Shown one piece after another: positions 49,510-57,857 of a DNA stretch of 64,000 nucleotides. A program made the position numbers and the translations under genes. The notes below the pieces were generated by a model that was not told where the DNA came from, made no database searches, and saw only the letters and a list, made by a program, of their open reading frames with translations. Where the stretch lies: the NCBI RefSeq assembly GCF_001942405.1, contig NZ_MKKA01000003.1:1-64000 (forward strand), written 5' to 3'. Each line of letters starts with the position of its first letter. Within the stretch, counting starts at the first letter, position 1. Origin of the DNA: Ornithinimicrobium sp. CNJ-824 (lineage in GTDB: Bacteria; Actinomycetota; Actinomycetes; Actinomycetales; Dermatophilaceae).

Positions 49510-50289
49510 GTGCCGATGGACACCCAGACCGTGCTCACCCTCCTGCAGGACGTCGCCGCCGAGGTGATCGACCCCCGCTTCCGCGCGTTGGCGGACGGCG
49601 AGGTCACCAGCAAGACCCACCCCGGCGACCTCGTCACCGTCGCGGACCGGGAGGCCGAGGTCATCCTCGCCCGTGAGCTGCGCGCGGCCTACCCGGACGC
49701 GATGGTGCTGGGGGAGGAGGCGTACGCCGAGGACGCCGACCTGCTGGAGCAGTTCCGCGGGGCCGCGCACGCCTTCACCGTCGACCCGGTCGACGGGACC
49801 CGCAACTTCGTGCACGGCTCCCCCGACCACGCGGTGATGGTGGCCGAGGTCCGGGACGGTCGGGCCGAGCGGGCCTGGATCTGGCAGCCTCAGCACCGTC
49901 GTGCCTACGTCGCCGAGCGCGGCCAGGGGCTGTGGTGCGACGGACGCCGGGTGAGGCGAGACGCCCCGGGCGCCGACCCCGCCACGTGGCGGGTCCGGGC
50001 CTCGGCACGCCGCCTCGTGGGGACCCACCTGGGCCAGGCCGGACCCCTCGGGCTGACCTGGGTCAGCTGCGGGATCGACTACCCCCACCTGGCCGAGGGC
50101 GACTGCGACGCCCTCGTCTACCGCGGCACGATGCCCTGGGACCACGTGCCGGGGTCGCTGATGCTCGAGGAGGTGGGCGGGACCGTCCTCACCACCGACG
50201 GGGAGCCCTACTCACCCTCCGGCCGGCCCCGCGGCCTGGTCGCCGCCGCCTCGCGGGAGGTCGCCGCCGGCCTGGTCGCCGCCCTGTGA
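49510..50289 (+). CDS. Inositol monophosphatase-family phosphatase (HisN-like)
   Basis: 259 aa. VLGEEAYAED, FTVDPVDGTRNFVHGSPD and MPWDHVPGSLMLEEVGG are the IMPase metal-site motifs. HGSPD and the short C-terminus resemble histidinol-phosphatase-like members as well as inositol phosphatases; the substrate is not fixed. The GTG start lies 7 bases after CAGGGT (leaderless-type box); an ATG two codons later is the alternative. The 3' end overlaps the convergent DUF2304 gene by 78 bases. Confidence 0.85.
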   Translation: MPMDTQTVLTLLQDVAAEVIDPRFRALADGEVTSKTHPGDLVTVADREAEVILARELRAAYPDAMVLGEEAYAEDADLLEQFRGAAHAFTVDPVDGTRNFVHGSPDHAVMVAEVRDGRAERAWIWQPQHRRAYVAERGQGLWCDGRRVRRDAPGADPATWRVRASARRLVGTHLGQAGPLGLTWVSCGIDYPHLAEGDCDALVYRGTMPWDHVPGSLMLEEVGGTVLTTDGEPYSPSGRPRGLVAAASREVAAGLVAAL

Positions 50290-50703
50290 CCCTTCCGCGG
50301 TGCCCTCGGAGGCGTCCCGGGCGGTGCCCGGCCGGGACCGGTGCCGGGTGGTGTCGTGCACCGCGGCCCGCAGCGCGAGCTCCCGGGCCAGGGTCGTGAC
50401 CTGCTGCTCCACCTGCCGCATCCGGCGGTAGGACGAGGCCACGTAGCCCAGGAAGACCACGGTCAGCCCGTACAGCAGCAGGTCCGCGCCACGCCCCACG
50501 CCCAGGAACTGGGCCACCTGGGTCAGCAGCCGGGGGAAGAGCACCGCCGCGGCGGCCAGCAGGACGAACCCCACGAGCAGGAGCCGGCGGATCGCCTGGT
50601 GCCGGGAGTCGGCCGTCGAGGCGTTGAGCATGAGGGTGACGACGACGACGGCCACGAGCAGGACCGCCTTGATGAGCGGCTGGTCCAACGGTTGGTCAAG
50701 CAC
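50212..50703 (-). CDS. DUF2304 membrane protein
   Basis: 163 aa with about three membrane helices (LIKAVLLVAVVVVTLML, LLLVGFVLLAAAAVLF, LLLYGLTVVFLGYVA) followed by the family's helical RRMRQVEQQVTTLARELAL. DUF2304 proteins are usually encoded next to polyprenyl-phosphate glycosyltransferases, as here, and may help anchor them. The last 50 residues are low-complexity Gly/Asp and lie antisense to the IMPase gene, so the true end may differ. The GTG start is 9 bases after the GT2 stop. Confidence 0.8.
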   Translation of the reverse strand: MLDQPLDQPLIKAVLLVAVVVVTLMLNASTADSRHQAIRRLLLVGFVLLAAAAVLFPRLLTQVAQFLGVGRGADLLLYGLTVVFLGYVASSYRRMRQVEQQVTTLARELALRAAVHDTTRHRSRPGTARDASEGTAEGSQGGDQAGGDLPRGGGDQAAGPAGG

Positions 50704-50712
50704 GGGGAGCCC

Positions 50713-51396
50713 TCACTTCAGCAGGGTGTCGACGAGGATGTTCACCGAGTTGATCAGCGACTGGCCCTTGCGGCGGCTGTAGTCGGTGTAGAGCACGTGG
50801 ACCGGGTGCTCGGCCCACGGCAGCCCGGTGCGGCCCAGCTGCAGGACGATCTCGGTGGCATGGGCCATCCGGTTCTGCCGCAGGTCCAGGGCGGCCGCGG
50901 CGTCCCGGCGCAGCACCCGCAGCCCGTTGTGCGCGTCCGTCAGCCGCATCCCGGTCTGCTGGTTGGTCAGCCACACCGCCGCCTTGAGCACGAGCTTCTT
51001 CAGCAGCCCGGGCCTGGTCCGGTCGTCGAGGAAGCGCGACCCGAAGACGACCCCGAGGTCCTCCTCCTCGGCCCGCCGCACCATGGCCGCGGCGTCCTCG
51101 ACCCGGTGCTGGCCGTCGGCGTCGAAGGTGACCAGGTAGGCGGCGTCCGTCGCCTCGAGCACGTACCGCAGCCCCGTCTGCAGGGCCGCCCCCTGGCCGA
51201 GGTTGAACGGGTGCCGCACGACGACCGCACCGGCCTCCCGGGCCCGCTCAACGGAGTCGTCGGTCGAGGCGTCGTCGACGCAGACGACGTGGGGGAACAC
51301 CTGCCGGGCCTCGGCGACCACCTGCCCGACGACGCTCGCCTCGTCGTACAGGGGGATCACCAGCCAGGCGTCCTCGTGCCGGGGCGATAGGGTCAT
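50713..51396 (-). CDS. Family 2 glycosyltransferase, polyprenyl-phosphate sugar synthase-like
   Basis: 227 aa GT-A fold enzyme. WLVIPLYDEASVVGQVV, VVCVDDASTDDSVE and VTFDADGQHRVEDA (the DxD-type metal site) mark the dolichol-phosphate-mannose/glucose synthase branch. It would load a sugar on undecaprenyl phosphate for glycan modification. The ATG at 51396 lies 7 bases after GACAAT on the minus strand. It forms a two-gene unit with DUF2304 and is divergent from the nucleotide-sugar genes. Confidence 0.88.
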   Translation of the reverse strand: MTLSPRHEDAWLVIPLYDEASVVGQVVAEARQVFPHVVCVDDASTDDSVERAREAGAVVVRHPFNLGQGAALQTGLRYVLEATDAAYLVTFDADGQHRVEDAAAMVRRAEEEDLGVVFGSRFLDDRTRPGLLKKLVLKAAVWLTNQQTGMRLTDAHNGLRVLRRDAAAALDLRQNRMAHATEIVLQLGRTGLPWAEHPVHVLYTDYSRRKGQSLINSVNILVDTLLK

Positions 51397-51403
51397 ACCC
51401 GTC

Positions 51404-51409
51404 ATTGTC
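51404..51409 (-). promoter_or_regulatory. Leaderless -10-like box for the GT2 gene
   Basis: GACAAT on the minus strand, 7 bases before the ATG at 51396, with no ribosome-binding site. Confidence 0.4.
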
Positions 51410-51459
51410 CCGCACCCGGGTGCGGGACGCCCGAGGACGTCCAGTGGCAAGGGAGAGCA

Positions 51460-52095
51460 GTGGCGACACGCATCGTGGACAGCGCCGACGTCTCGCCGGA
51501 GGCGACGATCGGCGAGGGCAGCTCGGTCTGGCACCTGGCCCAGGTGCGCGAGGGGGCCGTGCTGGGGGCCGGCTGCGTCGTGGGCCGTGGTGCCTACGTC
51601 GGGACGGGCGTGCGCATGGGGGACCACTGCAAGCTGCAGAACTACGCCCTCGTCTACGAGCCGGCCGAGCTGGGCGACGGGGTCTTCGTCGGTCCCGCCG
51701 CCGTGCTGACCAACGACACCTTCCCCCGGGCCATCAACCCCGACGGCTCGCTGAAGAGCGCCGCGGACTGGCATGCCGTGGGGGTGCGCATCGGCCGCGG
51801 GGCCTCGATCGGGGCCCGTGCCGTGTGCGTCGCCCCCGTCACCGTCGGCGAGTGGGCCACCGTGGCCGCCGGTGCGGTCGTGACCCGGGACGTGCCCGCG
51901 CACGCCCTCGTGGTCGGTGTGCCCGCCCGCCAGGTGGGCTGGGTCGGCACCGCCGGTCACCCGCTCCAGGAGAGCGGCACCCCCGGGGTATGGCGTTGCC
52001 CCGCCACCGGGGAGAGCTACCGCGAGCAGGACGGCCGGCTGGTCCCCGAGACGGCACCCACCCCCACCCCGAGCCAGGAGAGCGCCGATGTCTGA
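51460..52095 (+). CDS. Left-handed beta-helix N-acetyltransferase, WbpD/WlbB-like
   Basis: 211 aa of hexapeptide repeats (for example IGEGSSVWHLAQVREGAVLG, VVGRGAYVGTGVRMG). It contains CKLQNYALVYEPAELGDGVF, a segment typical of UDP-3-amino-2,3-dideoxy-sugar acetyltransferases, and the expected histidine in SVWHLAQV. It would acetylate the 3-amino group of a UDP-2-acetamido-3-amino-glucuronate-type sugar made by the two genes that follow. The ribosome-binding site is AAGGGAGAG before the GTG. It overlaps the aminotransferase gene by 8 bases. Confidence 0.85.
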   Translation: MATRIVDSADVSPEATIGEGSSVWHLAQVREGAVLGAGCVVGRGAYVGTGVRMGDHCKLQNYALVYEPAELGDGVFVGPAAVLTNDTFPRAINPDGSLKSAADWHAVGVRIGRGASIGARAVCVAPVTVGEWATVAAGAVVTRDVPAHALVVGVPARQVGWVGTAGHPLQESGTPGVWRCPATGESYREQDGRLVPETAPTPTPSQESADV

Positions 52096-53206
52096 CCTGC
52101 CCATGATCCCTGCCGCGAAGCCGATCATCGGTGAGGAGGAGCGGGCGGCGGTGGACCGGGTGATGCGGTCGGGGATGGTCGCCCAGGGTCCGGAGGTGGC
52201 GGCGTTCGAGGTCGAGTTCGCCGAGCAGCTGGTCGGTGGACGCACGTGCGTGGCGGTCAACTCGGGGACCTCGGGGCTGCACCTGGGGCTGCTGGCCGCA
52301 GGGATCGGGGTGGGGGACGAGGTGATCGTGCCCTCGTTCACCTTCGCGGCGACGGCCAACGCGGTGGCGCTGACGGGGGCCAGGCCGGTGTTCGCCGACA
52401 TCAGCGCGGATACCTTCAACCTGGACCCGGCCAGCGTCGCGGAGGCGGTCACGGAGGCGACGGCGGCGGTGATGCCGGTGCACCTCTACGGTCATCCGGC
52501 CGACATGGACGGCCTGGGGCAGGTCGCGGCCGAGCACGGGCTGCAGCTGTTCGAGGACGCCGCGCAGGCGCACGGGGCGACCTACCACGGGGCGCCGGTG
52601 GGCTCCTTCGGGGTGTTCGGGATGTTCTCGTTGTACCCGACGAAGAACATGACCTCCGGCGAGGGTGGGATGGTCGCGTGCGCGGACGAGGAGATCGCCC
52701 GCGGGGTGCGGCTGCTGCGCAACCAGGGGATGGAGCGCCAGTACGCCAACGAGGTGGTGGGGCTGAACAACCGGATGACCGACATCCACGCGGCGATCGG
52801 GCGGGTGCAGCTGACCAAGGTGGCGGGGTGGACAGAGACGCGCCGGGCGAACGCGGCCTGGCTGGACGAGGCGCTGGGGGACGTGGTCGTGGTTCCGCCG
52901 GTGCGGGCGGGCTGCACGCACGTCTACCACCAGTACACGGTGCGCATCGCCGGTGCCACGGGCGCCGAACGGGACCGTGTGGTGTCCGCGTTGCGGGAGG
53001 AGCACAAGGTGGGGTGCGGGGTGTACTACCCCACGCCGAACCACGAGCTGGTCTCGCTGTCGCGGTTCGCCCCGGAGCGGGAGCTGCCGCAGACGGCCCG
53101 GGCGGCGGCGGAGGTGATCTCGCTGCCGGTGCACCCGTCCCTGTCGCAGGGTGACCTGGAGCGGATCGCCGCGGCGGTCCACGCGGTCGTGGGGGCGGGC
53201 CGATGA
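52088..53206 (+). CDS. DegT/DnrJ/EryC1 aminotransferase, WbpE/WlbC-like
   Basis: 372 aa PLP-dependent sugar aminotransferase. The N-terminus MIPAAKPIIGEEE, the substrate loop CVAVNSGTSGLHLGLLA, FEDAAQAHGATY and the PLP lysine in SLYPTKNMTSGEGGM are clear. With an oxidoreductase and an acetyltransferase on each side it should aminate a 3-keto nucleotide sugar. Codon use shifts here: GCG, GTG and GGG are frequent where neighbours prefer GCC and GTC. It ends with an ATGA overlap into the next gene. Confidence 0.9.
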   Translation: MSDLPMIPAAKPIIGEEERAAVDRVMRSGMVAQGPEVAAFEVEFAEQLVGGRTCVAVNSGTSGLHLGLLAAGIGVGDEVIVPSFTFAATANAVALTGARPVFADISADTFNLDPASVAEAVTEATAAVMPVHLYGHPADMDGLGQVAAEHGLQLFEDAAQAHGATYHGAPVGSFGVFGMFSLYPTKNMTSGEGGMVACADEEIARGVRLLRNQGMERQYANEVVGLNNRMTDIHAAIGRVQLTKVAGWTETRRANAAWLDEALGDVVVVPPVRAGCTHVYHQYTVRIAGATGAERDRVVSALREEHKVGCGVYYPTPNHELVSLSRFAPERELPQTARAAAEVISLPVHPSLSQGDLERIAAAVHAVVGAGR

Positions 53207-54210
53207 GCGGGGTGCTGCCGGAGGGGCGGAGCATCCGGATGGGGCTGATCGGACTGGGCTCGATGGGCCGGCACCACGCGCGGGTGATCCGCGAGGTGGA
53301 CGGGATGGACCTGGTGGCGGTGGCCGACCCGCACGGGGACCGGCACGGGGTGGCCGGGGACCTGGAGGTGCTGGGTGACGTGGCCTCGTTGATCGCCGCG
53401 GGGATCGACGCGGCGATGGTCGCGGTGCCGACCTACCTGCACGAGGAGGTCGCGCTGGCGCTGGCGGCGGCGGGGGTGCACACGATGGTGGAGAAGCCGA
53501 TCGCGGCGTCGGCGGCGGCCGGGGCGCGGGTGGCGGAGGCGTTCACCGAGGCCGGGCTGGTCGGCGCGGTGGGGTATGTGGAGCGGTGCAACCCGGCGCT
53601 GCTGGAGATGCGGCGGCGGATCGCGGCCGGTGAGCTGGGGGAGGTCTTCCAGATCACGACGTCGCGGCAGGGGCCGTTCCCGGGGCGGATCGCCGACGTG
53701 GGCGTGGTCAAGGACCTGGCCACGCACGACATCGACCTGACCTCGTGGATCGCGGGCTCGCCCTACGCGGTGGTCTCGGGTCAGGTGACGCACCGTTCGG
53801 GCCGGGAGCACGAGGACATGGTCGTGGCCACGGGCCGGCTGGCCAACGGGGTCATCGTCGCGCACACGGTCAACTGGCTCAGCCCGATGAAGATCCGCCA
53901 GACCGTGGCCACCGGGGAGAAGGGGGCGTTCATCGCCAACACCCTCTCCGGGGACCTGACCTTCGTGGCCAACGGGGACGTGCGCAGCGAGTGGGCCCGC
54001 TCGACCGCCTTCCGGGGCGTGTCCGAGGGCGACTCGGTGCGTTACGCCATCGCCCGGCGCGAGCCGCTGCGGGTGGAGCAGGAGAACTTCCGCGACGCCC
54101 TCTTGGGCCGGCCCTCCGAGACCGTCTCCATGCCCGAGGGCGTGCACACCCTCCGCGTCGTCGAGGCCATCCTGGCCTCCGCCGCGACCGGGGAGACCGT
54201 CCACCTGTGA
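53203..54210 (+). CDS. Gfo/Idh/MocA sugar oxidoreductase, WbpB/WlbA-like
   Basis: 335 aa NAD-dependent oxidoreductase. MGLIGLGSMGRHHARVI is the nucleotide-binding loop, VEKPIAASAAAGARVAEA the active-site lysine region and DLATHDIDLTSWIAG a catalytic/histidine region of the family. Next to WbpE- and WbpD-like genes it most likely oxidises C3 of a UDP-N-acetyl sugar. GCG-rich codon use continues from the preceding gene until about 53.9 kb and then returns to the window norm. The ATG overlaps the upstream stop, and the stop overlaps the next GTG. Confidence 0.88.
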   Translation: MSGVLPEGRSIRMGLIGLGSMGRHHARVIREVDGMDLVAVADPHGDRHGVAGDLEVLGDVASLIAAGIDAAMVAVPTYLHEEVALALAAAGVHTMVEKPIAASAAAGARVAEAFTEAGLVGAVGYVERCNPALLEMRRRIAAGELGEVFQITTSRQGPFPGRIADVGVVKDLATHDIDLTSWIAGSPYAVVSGQVTHRSGREHEDMVVATGRLANGVIVAHTVNWLSPMKIRQTVATGEKGAFIANTLSGDLTFVANGDVRSEWARSTAFRGVSEGDSVRYAIARREPLRVEQENFRDALLGRPSETVSMPEGVHTLRVVEAILASAATGETVHL

Positions 54211-55409
54211 CCCGGCGGCCGCGGGTGCTGGTGGCCTCCCGGATCTTCGTGCCCGAGGCGGCGGCGGCCACCTTCCGGCTGCGGGCGCTGGTGACGGCCC
54301 TGGCCGGGCGGGCGCAGGTGGAGGTGCTCACGACCGACCCACCACCGGCCCTGCGGGCCCCCGGGCACGACCCCGACGAGGACGTGCCCGACGGGGTGCT
54401 GGTCCGCCGGTGGCCGGCGCTGCGGGACGCCACCGGATACGTCCGCGGCTACCTGCCCTACCTGTCGTTCGACCTCCCGCTCGCCCTCCGGCTCGTCCTG
54501 GCGGACCGCCCCGACGTCGTCGTCGTCGAACCGCCCCCGACCACGGGTGCGGTCGTGCGCGCCACGCTGGCGCTGCGGGGGCTGCGCGGCGGGCGGATCC
54601 CCTACGTCTACTACGCCGCCGACGTCTGGTCCGACGCCACCGCCTCCATGGGCGCCCCGGCCCCCGTCGTGGCCGCCATGCGGTGGGTCGAGCGGTTCGC
54701 GCTGCGCGGGGCGCGCGACGTCGTCGCCGTCTCCGACGGGGTGGCCGACCGGGTCCGGGCGCTGGCGGGGGACGAGGCACCGGTCACCGTGGTGCCCAAC
54801 GGGGTCGACACCGACCTCTTCACCCCCGAGGGGCCACCGTCGCCGGAGGCGCCGCGCACGCCATACCTCATCTATGCCGGGACCGCCTCGGAGTGGCAGG
54901 GCGCCGAGATCTTCGCCGCCGCCATGCCGCAGGTGCTGGCCCAGGTGCCGGGCGCCCGGCTGGTCTTCCTCGGCCAGGGCTCCAGCTGGCCGGAGCTGGA
55001 GCGGCTGCGGCGCGAGCTGCCGGCCGGGGCGGTCGAGCTGCGCCCGCTGGCGCCCCCGGCGCAGGCGGCCGCGTGGCAGCGTGGGGCGGCCGCGGCGCTG
55101 GTCAGCGTCCGGCCCGGGATCGGCTACGACTTCGCCTACCCGACCAAGGTGCTGGCCGCGCTGGCCTGCGGCACGCCCGTCGTGCACGCCGGCCCCGGCC
55201 CCGCCGGGGAGGACCTGCGCCGCGACGACCTGGGGGAGGCGGTGGCCTACGACGTCGACGAGGTCGCCGCGGCCATGGTGCGGACGCTCCGCGGCGCCGT
55301 CACGGACGTGGACCGGGACCGACGGGCCGCCTGGGTCCGGACGCACCGGAGCCTGCGCGCCACCGGCCGCCGCGTCGCGGACGTGGTCCTGCCACCCACG
55401 GCGCACTGA
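54207..55409 (+). CDS. GT-B glycosyltransferase (family 4-like)
   Basis: 400 aa. The N-terminal domain (VLVASRIFVPEAAAATFRL, YVYYAADVWSD) and C-terminal nucleotide-binding domain (YLIYAGTASEWQGAEI; DFAYPTKVLAALACGTPVVH) give a two-Rossmann GT-B enzyme. No signal peptide is seen. It is coupled to the sugar-oxidoreductase gene by a GTGA overlap, so it probably transfers the modified sugar. The acceptor is unknown. It is the last gene of the wbpD-wbpE-wbpB-GT unit. Confidence 0.87.
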   Translation: MTRRPRVLVASRIFVPEAAAATFRLRALVTALAGRAQVEVLTTDPPPALRAPGHDPDEDVPDGVLVRRWPALRDATGYVRGYLPYLSFDLPLALRLVLADRPDVVVVEPPPTTGAVVRATLALRGLRGGRIPYVYYAADVWSDATASMGAPAPVVAAMRWVERFALRGARDVVAVSDGVADRVRALAGDEAPVTVVPNGVDTDLFTPEGPPSPEAPRTPYLIYAGTASEWQGAEIFAAAMPQVLAQVPGARLVFLGQGSSWPELERLRRELPAGAVELRPLAPPAQAAAWQRGAAAALVSVRPGIGYDFAYPTKVLAALACGTPVVHAGPGPAGEDLRRDDLGEAVAYDVDEVAAAMVRTLRGAVTDVDRDRRAAWVRTHRSLRATGRRVADVVLPPTAH

Positions 55410-55509
55410 CCGGACGACCCGGCGCCGTCCGCGAACGCTGCCGGAACGCCACCCTCCGTAGCGTCGACCCCGAGCCGACGGACGGACCGCCGGGCGCAGG
55501 AGGGCCGCG

Positions 55510-55964
55510 ATGACCGTCACCACCGCTCCGCACGCACCGGCCGGCCGGTCGGTGACGCTGCTGGCGCCGCTGGCCCTGGCCGGGATGGCCTCCCAGTCGC
55601 TGCTGCTCGTGCTGGCCCCGTCCATGGCGGCCGTCGCCGACGACCTGGGGGTGGGGGTCCCGGCGGTGGGCCAGGCCCGGACCGTCACCGCCGCCGTCGC
55701 CCTGGCGGGAGCCTCGTGCTCCTGGTCCAGGTCTCCTCCCTCGGGGTCCGCCGCGTGGCGGTGGCCGGGTCGCTGCTGGCGGTGGCCGCGCTGGTGACCG
55801 TCTCCTTCGCCGGGATAGCGACCTTCGCCGGGGCGGACCGGTCGTGGGCCGCCGGGTGGGTGACGGCCGCGACCGGCTGGATCTGGCTCGGGCCGGTGCT
55901 GGCCGTGGTCCTGCTCGCGTCCGCCGCGCTCATGGCGCGGCTGCCGGACAGGTCGGTACCGTAG
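55510..55964 (+). pseudogene. Decayed MFS transporter remnant
   Basis: The start has an AGGAGG ribosome-binding site and reads VTLLAPLALAGMASQSLLLV and VGVPAVGQARTVTAAVAL, typical first two helices of an MFS exporter. After a one-base shift near 55712 the other frame gives LLVQVSSLGVRRVAVAGSLL and then jumps to what looks like a final helix, GWIWLGPVLAVVLLASAAL, ending at 55964. Even corrected it encodes about 151 aa instead of about 400, so the middle eight helices are deleted. This is a real deletion, unlike the single-base breaks elsewhere. Confidence 0.65.
55957..55962 (+). promoter_or_regulatory. Leaderless -10 box for the DUF1992 gene
   Basis: TACCGT lies 6 bases before the ATG at 55969 and sits inside the last codons of the MFS remnant. 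Confidence 0.5.
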
Positions 55965-55968
55965 GGCC

Positions 55969-56610
55969 ATGAGCGGCCAGGCCGACGGACGTCCTCCCTG
56001 GGGGACCCCCGGGCGGCGGCCGGGCGCGCCCGCCGCGGACGACCAGCTCGCCGACCAGGGCGTCCGGCGGTGCCCGCCCCCGCGGGCCACGGCCCAGGCG
56101 GTCTCGGGCTGGGTCGACCAGCAGATCCAGCAGGCCCAGCGGCAGGGGGCCTTCGACGACCTCCCGGGAGCGGGGCGTCGGCTGCCGGACGTCGACGTGA
56201 GCACCGACCCCGACTGGTGGGTGCGCGGCCTCGTCCAGCGGGAGAAGCTCGACCTGTCCGAGGCGCTGCCGGGGGTCCTGCAGCTGCGCCGCGAGAAGTC
56301 CACCTTCCCGGAGTCGCTGCTGGGGCTGCCGGACGAGGCGGCCGTCCGCGAGCGGCTCGAGGACTTTAACGAGCGGGTCCTGGCCGACCGTCGGCGTCCC
56401 CACGTGGGGCCGCACCCGCCGCCCGTCGTGGGCCGGGTCGACGTCGAGCAGATGGTGGGCCGGTGGCGGACGCTGGCCGCCGCGCAGCCGGAGCGGACGG
56501 GTGCTCTTGACGACGCGGAGCCCGGACCGTCGGCGGCGGGACCGGCCGGGGGCCAGGTCAGCCCGCAGCCCCGCCGCCCCCGCCGCTGGTGGCGCCGAGG
56601 ACCTCGCTGA
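55969..56610 (+). CDS. DUF1992 (DnaJ-homologue C28-like) protein
   Basis: 213 aa soluble protein. The conserved core WVDQQIQQAQRQGAFDDLPG, then GRRLPD and WWVRGLVQREKLDLSEALPG, is the DUF1992 signature shared with DNAJC28; no J domain is present. The function is unknown. An Arg/Pro-rich tail of about 50 residues follows the domain, and its last 53 bases overlap the convergent glycosyltransferase gene. The start is fixed by the leaderless promoter. Confidence 0.85.
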   Translation: MSGQADGRPPWGTPGRRPGAPAADDQLADQGVRRCPPPRATAQAVSGWVDQQIQQAQRQGAFDDLPGAGRRLPDVDVSTDPDWWVRGLVQREKLDLSEALPGVLQLRREKSTFPESLLGLPDEAAVRERLEDFNERVLADRRRPHVGPHPPPVVGRVDVEQMVGRWRTLAAAQPERTGALDDAEPGPSAAGPAGGQVSPQPRRPRRWWRRGPR

Positions 56611-57796
56611 GCACCTGCGCGGCCCGGCGCCCGTCGTGGTGCTCCCGGGCCCACGCCGGCCCGGCGGCCGCGACCTCACGGTAGGCCTCCGGCCGGGAGA
56701 CGATCTCGCGCACCACGTCCTCGAACGTCGTGGGGTCCGCCTCGACGACGGGCAGGTCGTGACCGGCGGCCGAGAGCTCCCGGGCCCGGGTCCGCACCGC
56801 GTCGGTGACGTGCCCGACGACCAGACGGCCGGCGGCCATCGACTCCGCGGCCAGGGTGGCCACGTTCCCCAGGGCGACCTGGTCGACCACGACGTCGGCC
56901 TCCGCGACCACCTGCGGCATCCGCGCGTGCGGGACGCCCGTCAGCCGGCGGTAGACGATCCGCCCCTCGTCGTGGAGCCGCGTCAGCACCGGCTCGACCA
57001 CGGCCGTGCCCTTGAGGCGCGGGTTGGTCGGCGCGTGCAGGACCACCGGGACGGGACGCCGCAGCGCAGGGGCGTCCGTGGTGAACAGGTCCACGTCCGT
57101 GGTGATGGGCAGCAGCCCCGCGCCCGGCACGGCCTCGAGCATGTCGAGGGTCGGCACGAGCACCGGGCCAGGAAATGCCTCGACGACGGTGCGGGTGCGG
57201 TCCACCAGGGCCTGCAGGGCCTCGAACCGCTCGTCCCACCGCTCCCGGAAGGGCGAGTGGGGGTCCCGCTCGGCGTGCTGACGCAGGTCCCGCATCTCCG
57301 AGCCGTGGACGAGGAGCGCGGTGCGGATCCCGGCGTCCGCCAGGGCCGGCAGGTCGTCGAGGATCGTCCCCCCGAAGAAGTTCCCCAGCACCGGGCGGCC
57401 GCTCTCGGCGAGGACACCCGTGGCCCCGGGCACACCTCGGCCCAGGACCCGGTCGCGGTGGGCGGGGGTGCCGCGCAGCTGCATACCCCGGTCCAGGTGC
57501 ACCTCGGTCGCGTAGCCGAGGGTCCCGGCCCCGGCGGCGATGCGTTCCACCGACAGGCTGAGGGCCTGGGCCCCGGCGTGCCGGCGCGCCGACCGGGCCC
57601 AGGCGGCCGCCTGGCCGGCCGTGTCCAACGGGCCGAGGAGCCACCGGTCGGGCGGCTCCGGGGTGAACCAGGGCTGGCGTCGCACCCCGCTGCCGGCCCG
57701 CACCCGCAGCACCGTCTCGGGCAGGGAGCGCACGGGGGCGGGCAGGCCCCGGTAGGTGTCGTAGACCACCTTGCGGACACCCGTGAGCGCAGCCAT
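56558..57796 (-). CDS. GT-B-like glycosyltransferase or related protein
   Basis: 412 aa. The C-terminal half has nucleotide-sugar-binding features of GT-B enzymes: VVLHAPTNPRLKGTAVVEPV, then ARMPQVVAEADVVVDQVALG and ESMAAGRLVVGHV. The N-terminal half contains GNFFGGTILDDLPALADAG and HGSEMRDLRQHAE, which I do not recognise from a named subfamily. A glycine tail ends the protein. The ATG at 57796 is 7 bases after TAGGTT on the minus strand. It is divergent from the flippase gene and convergent with DUF1992. Confidence 0.75.
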   Translation of the reverse strand: MAALTGVRKVVYDTYRGLPAPVRSLPETVLRVRAGSGVRRQPWFTPEPPDRWLLGPLDTAGQAAAWARSARRHAGAQALSLSVERIAAGAGTLGYATEVHLDRGMQLRGTPAHRDRVLGRGVPGATGVLAESGRPVLGNFFGGTILDDLPALADAGIRTALLVHGSEMRDLRQHAERDPHSPFRERWDERFEALQALVDRTRTVVEAFPGPVLVPTLDMLEAVPGAGLLPITTDVDLFTTDAPALRRPVPVVLHAPTNPRLKGTAVVEPVLTRLHDEGRIVYRRLTGVPHARMPQVVAEADVVVDQVALGNVATLAAESMAAGRLVVGHVTDAVRTRARELSAAGHDLPVVEADPTTFEDVVREIVSRPEAYREVAAAGPAWAREHHDGRRAAQVLSEVLGATSGGGGGAAG

Positions 57797-57803
57797 GGCT
57801 CCC

Positions 57804-57822
57804 AACCTAGGTCAACTACGCT
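57804..57822. promoter_or_regulatory. Divergent -10 boxes between a GT gene and the flippase gene
   Basis: TAGGTT on the minus strand (57804-57809) serves the leaderless GT gene at 57796. TACGCT on the plus strand (57817-57822) is a candidate -10 for the flippase gene, whose GTG at 57858 has its own AAGGAG. Confidence 0.5.
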
Positions 57823-57857
57823 GGGGCGACCTGCCATCCGGACCGGGAAGGAGCAAC

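Noticed and set aside
45885-49664. 1259-codon open frame on the minus strand across App1, OsmC and NhaC
   Set aside because: It is out of frame with strongly recognised genes on both strands and has Arg/Gly/Pro-rich shadow composition, normal at this GC content.
57816-57857. Possible start of the flippase at in-frame codons upstream of 57858
   Set aside because: A plus-strand ATG-initiated frame from 57771 would overlap the start of the divergent GT gene and both -10 boxes; AAGGAG before the GTG at 57858 is a better choice.
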